Assembly (NCBI RefSeq): GCF_005503535.1
Contig: NZ_SCNN01000003.1
Coordinates: 124,001-188,000 of the forward strand
Direction of reading: 5' to 3'
Length of the DNA stretch: 64,000 bases
Origin: Mesorhizobium comanense
Lineage (GTDB): Bacteria; Pseudomonadota; Alphaproteobacteria; Rhizobiales; Rhizobiaceae
Each line of letters begins with the position of its first letter. The stretch's first letter is position 1. A model generated the notes under the pieces. That model had not been told where the DNA came from. It did not search any database and was given only the letters and a program-made list of their open reading frames with translations. The translations under genes were made by a program, and so were the position numbers. This document shows positions 52,359 through 61,300 of the stretch, piece by piece.

Positions 52359-55300
52359 ATGGGAACTACCGAGAAGTCTCGGCAAGTTGGTGAGATGACG
52401 GTGCGTGGGGAAAGGTTCCACGCGCGCGCCGTCGTCGGTCGTTCGCGTTTTGCTGGACAGTTGCTGAAGACGACAGCGCTTTCAACGCTGGCGCTGGCGC
52501 TCTCCGGCGCGGTCGCCTATGGCGACGATGCCGGGCTCTGGCAGCCGCAGATACGGGCAATCGTCGGCGCCGACAACAATGGCGGCAACGCCGCGCTCGA
52601 AGGCTTCATCCCGATCAAGCAGACGGCCGAATCGGTGCTGTTCCTGGATGTCAGGGCCAAGCACGATTTCAAGGATGCTTCCGGCCAGGATATCGGCCTT
52701 GGCATCCGCCGCATCGTCAACCCCGACCTGATGCTCGGCGGCTACGCCTATATCAACCTCGAGAACTACAACAGCACGCAGTTCACGGCAGGCACGCTGG
52801 GCGTCGAGGCCATCACGCCCAACTTCGACGCGCATGTGAACGTCTTCGTGCCGATAAAGGGCGACTCGACCGGCCAGTCGGTCTCTTCGACCCTGTCTAT
52901 GGTCTCCAACCAGCTCATCGAACAGATATCGGTGCTCGACCATCGCGACTACGCGGCCTGGGGCATCGAAGGCGAGGTCGGCGCCCGGGTTCCGCTCAAC
53001 CTGCCCGACAAGCATTCGCTGCGGCTCGACATTGGCGGCTACCATTTCGAGGATCCGCACGGCGACGACGGCAGCGTCACCGGCGCCAAGGCCGGGTTCG
53101 AATACACGATCGGCGATGTCTTCGGCAGCGGCACCGAACTGGTGCTCGCCGGCGAGGTCCGTGATGACAATCGCGATCACACCCAGTTCGCCGGCAGCGT
53201 GCGGCTGAACATTCCCTTCAACCCCGGCCATGGCTCGGACACGACCGGGGCGATCAGCGCGGCGGATCCGGTCTATCCGGTCAGCGAAGGCCTGCGCAAG
53301 CGCGTCAACGAGCGGGTGCGCGGCGATATCGGCGTCAGGGTCCAGTCGCAGGATTTTGACGGCGGCTCGTTCACGCGCGTGGCCATCAATGCCGCCAACA
53401 ACGCGGCCTTCGGCAAGTTCTACTACGCCGATGGCGTGGGTGCCGGCACCGGCACGTTGGCGGCCCCGACGACGCTGGACAGTGCGGTCTCCCAGGCCGG
53501 CACCAGCGGCTTCGTGGTGGCACTTGGTGGCAACGGAAATTTGACGACCGCTGGCGTGACGCTTGCCAACGGCCAGACCGTCATCGGCGGCGGCGAGAGC
53601 GTCACCGCGAAACTGTTCGGCGGCGGCACCGCCACCTTCAACCTCGGCGGCAGCGACGGCACGATCCAGGGTGTCGGCTCGACCAATGTCATTACGCTCG
53701 CCAACAACAACACGCTGAACGGCATCACCATAACCGGCGACGGCAACGGCATTCTCGGCGCCGGCAAGACCGGCACGCTGACCAAGGTGACCGTCGACGG
53801 CGTCACCGGCAACGGCGCCAATTTCAGCGGCGATACCAGCAACATCAGCGCGTCCAACTTCACGTCGACGAACAACGGTCTCGACGGCCTGCACATCGAA
53901 GACAGCGGCACCTACAATTTCACCGGCACGACACTGCTGTCCGGCAACCATGACGACGGCCTCGATATTACGGGCCATGGCACCTACACCTTCGCCACCG
54001 TCAATGCGCAGAACAACACCGATCGCGGCATAACGGTACAGGGCACCTCGAGCGGCGGCACCTTCACCACCACGGGCGGCGCGATCTCCGGCAATGGCGG
54101 CATCGGCGTCTACATCGATCCGATCACCGCCCATGTGGTGCTGGATTCGATCTCTCAGACTGGCGGTCCGGCGGGCGTCGTGCTCGATCAGGTCTCGGGC
54201 AGCTTCACCGTCAACGGCACGACCACGATCTCCAACACCACCGGACCGGCGATCCAGATCACGGATTCGCCGGCGGCGATCCGCTTCGGCGGCGACGTGA
54301 CGATCCAGGCGCCAAACGCGGGCGGCATCGATGTCTCGGGCATCAACGGCACGATCGGTTTCGGCAACGTCTACATTTCAGGGCTGACCAGTGGCCATAC
54401 CGGGCTCGACCTGTCGGGCAGCCGGTCGACCTTCACCGCCACGCTGCTCAACATCACCGGCACCGGCACCTCGACCGGCATCGACCTTTCCGGCGCCACC
54501 GGCGGTTCGGTGGCCATCGGCAGCGGCACGATTGCCGTGGGCACGGGTGTGCAACTGGGCACGAATGGCGCATCGGGAACCAGTGCCAATACGTCCTTCA
54601 CGTTCGGCGGCGGGTCGATCACCGGCACGGTGGCGTCGCTCGACGCGCGCGGCCTCAACCTGACCGGCACCTACGGGTTCGGCCCGACCGATCTTGTCGG
54701 CCCGCAGCTGTTCGATACGCACAACGTCATCTTCGTCGGCTCGATGCAGACCGGGACGGGCAGCGGCGCGTCGCTTCTCGACCTGGCCTCGATCGCGACC
54801 GCCGATGCCAACACCGCCAGCGGCGCGATCTTCGTGCTGGTCAATGACGGTACGGCGATCGATGCCAGTGGCGGCTTCTCGCTGAGCGCCGGGCAGACGC
54901 TGGCCTCGTTCGGCAATGGCCGCTCGTTCTCGCTCGGCGGCGTGCCGATGAACGTCACCGGCGACGATGTCGAGCATGACCAGGTGGTCACTGATCCGGG
55001 CGGCGGCGCGGCGACACTGACCAATTCCGGCGCCGGCGCGGTGGTGACGGCGGCCGGCGGCGGCACGTTGGAGGATTTCAACATTTCCGGCGGCTCGGGC
55101 GCGGCGATCAGCGCCTCCGGCTCCGGCAGCCTGACGATCCAGGGCGTGACGGTGAGCAGCGTCGCCACCGGCCTCTCGCTCAACGGTTTCACCGGCACCG
55201 GCACATTCAACAATTTCGACGTCACCAGCGCCGGCACCGGCGTCAGCATCACCGGCGGTACGACCGGCACCCTGACCTTCGACGCGGCGAGCTCGATCGC

Positions 55301-58300
55301 CGGCACGACGGGCGTCGCCTTCAACATCGATTCCTCGACGCCCAACCTCACCTACAACGGCACGATCAACCAGACCGCCGCCGCGAGCGCGGTCAAGATC
55401 AACGCCATGACCGGCGGCAGCGCCACCTTCGGCGGCCTGGTGACGGCCAGCACCGGCGCGGCCAACGCCATCGACCTGACCGCCAACACAGGCGGCAAGA
55501 TCAATTTCACCGGCGGCCTGAACATCGACACGACCAGCGGCGCCGGCTTCACGGCGACGGGCGGCGGCACGATTGGCGTCGCGGCGACGGCAGGCGATGA
55601 ATCGATCAAGACGACCACGGGGCAGGCGATCAACCTCACCAGCGTCACTATAGGTAGTGGTGGCGTTGCCTTCGACAGCATCACAACAGGAGTTGTTGCG
55701 GGCACAGGACTCGCCTTCAACAACGTTGATGGCGGAACTTTTTCGGGCGGCAACGTCACCGTCGGTGGCGCCAGCGTGTATGGCATCTTCATCTCAGGCT
55801 CGCCCGCCACCTTTAACTTTGCTTCCGCTACGGTAGCTAACACCCAGTTCGAAGGCATTTATCTCCACAACGCGAACGGCGATGTCACCTTCGATACCGT
55901 TGATGTTACCGGCACTGGCAGAAACGGCATCTGGATCGATGGCGCGACCAACGACGTCACCATCAGCGCCGGTTCTGTCGAGACCGCTTCTGTAGCCATC
56001 AACAGCAGTGTTGCCATCAGCAATACAGCAACGAGCACCGTCGATCTTGGATCGCTGAATATAATAGGGACCAACAATTTCGGACTTACGGTCGGCAGCG
56101 CGGCCGGCACGGTCAAGATGGCCGGCGGGACCATTACCCAAACCGGATCGGGCGGCGCGGTCGGCATATTCGATGGCACCGCCACACTTTCAGTTTCGAT
56201 CGGTGCGGACATCACAAGCACCGGTGCGCCAGCACAGGCGATTCTCATCGAGCATACGGCCGGCGACATCACGCTTTCCGGCGATGTCACCGCAAGTACC
56301 GGGGCGTCGCTGTTCGCCATCGGCACCAATTCGGCGCCGACCGGCGGCCATATCACGCTTTCTGGAGCGCTGACGGCAACCGGGGGCGGCAACGCAATGG
56401 TCGGCAGTGTCGGCATGGGTTCAAGCGGTCTGGGCGTGAACGCCAAACTCGACGTGACCGGACCGCTATCAATCACCGGCGCGACCGGAAACGGGCTGTC
56501 GGTCTCAAACGTTGCGGGCAGCGCTACTTTCGGCGCGGTAACCGTGTCGGGCGCCAGCGGCAATGGCATCGACATTGGCGGCAATGCCGGCTCGATCACG
56601 TTCACCGGCACGACCAATGTGACGATGAGCTCGGCCGGCGGCACCGCCGGCATCAATTTCAGCGGCACGAACGCCGATGTCAGCTTCGGCACGACCAACG
56701 TGACGCTGGGCGCCGGCGCCAACCAGACCGGCATCGACTTCAGCGGCTCGTCGACGGCCGCCAGCTTCGGCCTGACCACGATCATGGGCCTCGGCGACAT
56801 CACCTCGCGCGGCATCGACCTGTCGTCGACGACCGGCAACAAGACCATCACCTTCCTGGCCGGTTCCAAGATCGACGATCTCGGCGTCGGCGTCGAACTC
56901 AAGTCCGGCGACGTCGGCGCGACCTCGGCCAACGCCAACTTCACCTTCGGCGACGGCACGGCGGCCAACGGGCTGCAGTCGAGCATCATCGCGGCCGCCG
57001 GCGGCTACACCGTCAACACGGTCGGGCTCGATCCGGCGCTCGGCAACTACAATTTCAACGATGTCGCCTTCACCGGCAACGCCCATCTGGCCAGCGCGGT
57101 CAACGGCACCATCATGATCTCGCAGAACGGCGGCGTCATCGCCGCCGGCACGGACGGGCTGAGCGCCGCGGTGACCACGGTCACGGCCGCCGAGGCCGAC
57201 GCCATGACCGGCACGCTGAACTTCGCCTTCGTCGGCACCGTCGACCTCAGCGGCACGCCGTTCACGCTCGATGCTGGCCAGTCGATCATCGGCTTCGGCA
57301 ACGGCACCTCGATCCTCACCTCCGGCACGATCCAGCCGGTCAATGTCCAGGGCAATCTCGGCGCCACCGGCGGTGTCGTCACCGGCAATGAGGGCGTGGT
57401 CAAGAGCACGGGCAGCGACACGCTGCATCTGCTCGGCGGCAATCAGGTGAAGGACACCGCCTTCGATTTCAGCGGCGGCAGCGGCTCGGTCTTCGTCATC
57501 GACTCGAACCCGGCAGGCCCGGCAGTCTACGACAACACCGGCGGCATCGTCATCAACGGCGTCACGGTCAGCAATGTCGCCGTCGGCCAGACGGCGTTCA
57601 AGCTCGACGGCACCACCGGCACGATCGGCAATGTGTCGATCACCAACAACAACATCAACGTCGCCGGCACGTTGCTCGACGCCAATGGCGGCAGCGGCGA
57701 CATCACGGTGACGCGCGGCGATCTGCCCAACAGCGGGCCGGCCGGCACGCTGACCGGCGGCGGCATCTCGATCGCCAACCACACCGGCGGCACGGTCAAG
57801 TTCACCGACGACGTGACGATCGGCGGCGACGGCGTTTCGCTCACCAACAACACCGGCACGACGATCACCTTCGCCGATCTGGGCGTGACGACGACCGGCG
57901 GCAACGGTGTCACGCTCACCAACAATACCGGCTCCACGATCACCTTCGACAATCTGGACGTTTCGACGGCGGGCGCGGCAGCATTCACCGCCACGGGCGG
58001 CGGCGCCATCAATGTCACCACCGGCACGGTGGCCAACTCGAACGGCCAGGCGGTTGCGCTGGACGGCATCACGGCCGGTATTCATTTCACCTCGACGAGC
58101 GCGACATTCAGCGCCGGCACCGGCATCGACCTGCAGAACGTCGGCGGCACGGCCGATTTCGGCACGGGCACGCTGACCAACACCGGGGCCGGCACCTCGT
58201 TCAATGTGGGCTCGGCGACGGCCGCGAGCGGCGGCAATGCCGACATTTCCTATGGCGGCACCATCGCCACCAACGGCAGCGGCGCGGCGGTCTCGATCCA

Positions 58301-61300
58301 GGGTATGACGGGCGGCTCGGTGACGCTGTCGGGCGACCTGACGGATGGGCTCGCGGACTCCGGCGGCAACATCGTCATCGCCGGCAACGATTCGGCCGCG
58401 ATCACCTTCTCCGGCTCGAGCAAGGTGATCAACTCGGGCGCGACCGACGGCGTCAACATCGGATTCCCCGGCGGCTTCCCAGCGGGAACACCGAGCGCGA
58501 ACACGAATTCGACGATCGACTTCACCAATGGCGGCCTCGACATCACGACGACGACGGGAACCGGCTTCGAAGCCATCGGCGATGTCATCAACCACCCGCC
58601 CGGTACGCCCTCGGCGATTACCGTCACCGGCACCGGCAACAAGATCAATTCCGGCGCCGACGGACTGCTGATGCTCGGCGCCAATGTCGGCGGCGCTGGC
58701 ATAACGTTCGACAACATTTCGTCGGTGGCGACCGCCAGCGGCGGCAGCGTGGTGCTGAACACCGTCGATCTCGCCGGCGATGTGGACATAGGCGGCCTGA
58801 CCAATACCGGCGCGGTCGGCGTCACCGTGTTCGGCGTGACCGGCACGGGCGCGGTCAACTTCACCGGAACGACTGATATCGATGTTGCCGGCTACGGCTT
58901 CCAGTTCGGTGGCCAGATCGGCACGGTCAACATCGCCAACGCTACCGGCTCCAGCCTGACCATCGACGGCGGCTCCACGGGCATTTCGTTCAATGGCGTA
59001 TTTGGCGGCACCGTCAACATCGGCGGCCATGGCGGCACTGCCAGCATCGGCGCGACCACCAGCACCAGCGACTGGGCCATCGACGTCAACGGCAACACCG
59101 GCGGCACGCTGAATTACAATGGCTCGATCAATGTCACGCAAGGCAGTGCGCTGGCCGTCAGCGCAGCCGACCTCGCCACCGTCAATCTCAGCGGCACGGT
59201 GACGTCGACGACATCCTCGACCGCCTTCGATTTCGCCGGCGCCGACGGCACCTATTCGATCTCCAGCACGATCACGCACACCGGCGGCACCGGCGTCTCG
59301 GTGGACGGCGCATCCGACGGAACGATCACGTTCTCCGGCACGTCGAAGACATTCAGCACCGGCGCCAACGACGCGATCTACAAAGCTCCGGGTTTGACCT
59401 TCCCGGTGGCGCAGGGCTCGAGCACGCTCAACTTCACCAATGGCGGCCTGGTCATCACCACCACCAGCGGCGCCGGCTTCACCGCCAGCACCTTCGGAAC
59501 GGGCTCGGTCAGCGTCACCAAGGACGGCGGTGCCGACAATACGATCACGACAACGACCGGAACCGCGCTCAAGCTCGACGGCGCGACGGTCGGTGCTGGT
59601 GGCGTCAATTTCGCTTCGATCTCGGCCACCGGTGCCGCGACAGGCATATCGCTGAACAATGTCGGCGGCGGCCCCCTCAGCCTCGGCGTGGTCGACCTTG
59701 AGGACATCACCGGTAGCGGCGTCCAGATCTCCGGCACGCTCGGCTCGACGCTGGACGCCACGAGCATCAAGATCGGGCTCGGCGCCATCAACGCGATCGG
59801 CCTCAATCTCAACGGCGCTTCGCTCGGCACCAGCAACATCGCCGCCGCCGGTTTCGACGTCAACGGCGGCAGTTTCGCCGGGACGCTCGGCATCGACATG
59901 GCCGGCACGACAGGCACCGGCACGATTCAGCTTGGCGACACGGACAACAGCCCAGCCGGCCGGCCCTCGACCATCAAGAATGTTGCGCAGGGCGTGCAGT
60001 TCTCCAGTACCACCAATGCCAACATGGTATTCGGCGACGGTCAGGCACCGGCCAAATCGTCGATCTCGACCATGGGCGGCTATGTCATCGCCGCCACCGA
60101 CAGCCTGCCGACCAATGGCGACTACAATTTCAACGACGTCAATTTCAGCGGCGACATTTCGAACCTGTCGTCGATCAGCGTCTATTACGTCACCGCCGAT
60201 GCCCTCGGCACGGGCGATGGCAGCCTCGCCAATCCGGGCACCTACGCGAATGCCCAGCTGTCTTCCGCCAATGTCATCGTGCTGATCGACAAGACCACGG
60301 GCGGCGTCCAGCAGACCATCGACATGGGCTCCACGTCGTACCAGCTGCACGACGGTCAGGTGCTGCTTGCCTTCAAGAGCGGCGACGCGGCCGTGGACGT
60401 CTCGCAGCTCGGCGTCGACGCCAGCGGCGGCGCTTCGGCCGCGTTCCACTTTACCACGGTTCAGAACTCGACGGTCGTCTCGGCGCCGGTCGGCATCGAC
60501 ACGCTGCGGCCTGTCCTGCAGAGCAACACGTCCGGTTCGGTCATCAACCTGGCGACATCGGGCACGGGCCTCATCACCGGCGGCGTCCAGAACCTCATCA
60601 TCCGCAATCTGGGCGTCGGTGGGGGCATCACCGCCAATGCGAGTTCGGCCTCCAGCTTCTTCCTCAGGAGCAACGACATATCAGTCGGCGGCCGGGCGCT
60701 CGATTTCGGCACCACCGGCGCGCCGGCCAACACACTTCTGTTGTCGATCGACGGCAACACGCTGCAATCGAATGGCGCCAACTACGCGGCTTCCTTCTCG
60801 GGCCAGAACGTCAGCGCGACGCAGAATTCGATCGCCATCCGGTCGTTCTCCGGCAATACGGTGCTCAACGGAGCCGCGGGCACCGGCGGCGGCATCGCCT
60901 TCAGCAACGTCACCTTCGATTCCAACGGCGCCGGCGGCACCGTCAGCGCGGGCACGCTCGATATCGGCAAGTCGGGCGCGCGCGTCCTGGGTAACGGCCT
61001 CAGCCTCACCGGCACCAGCGGCAAACTGGACCTCGGCACGTTCACCGTCTTCAACGACAGCGGCACCGGCCTGCTGGTCGACACCAAGGGCCCGCCAGCC
61101 ACCAATTTCACGCTGAGCAGCAGCGGCGGTTCGGTCGACACCACCAACGGCACGGCCCTCAATCTCGACCCGCTGACGGTCAACATGACCGTGGGCAGCG
61201 TCACCTCCACGGGCGATACGAACGGCATCATCTTCGACGGTGTGGCCGGTACCTTTACAGTGACGGGCGCCACCAGCATCACCGGCACTTCGGGCTACGG

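Noticed and set aside
52482..54134. 550-codon minus-strand frame over the barrel region
   Set aside because: Same cause; the plus strand reads as a signal peptide plus beta barrel.
56505..60449. 1,314-codon open frame on the minus strand opposite the giant gene
   Set aside because: It has no signal, fold motif or ribosome binding site, and it mirrors the Gly/Thr/Asn repeats. GC-rich third positions on the coding strand remove stop codons on the other, so it is a shadow.
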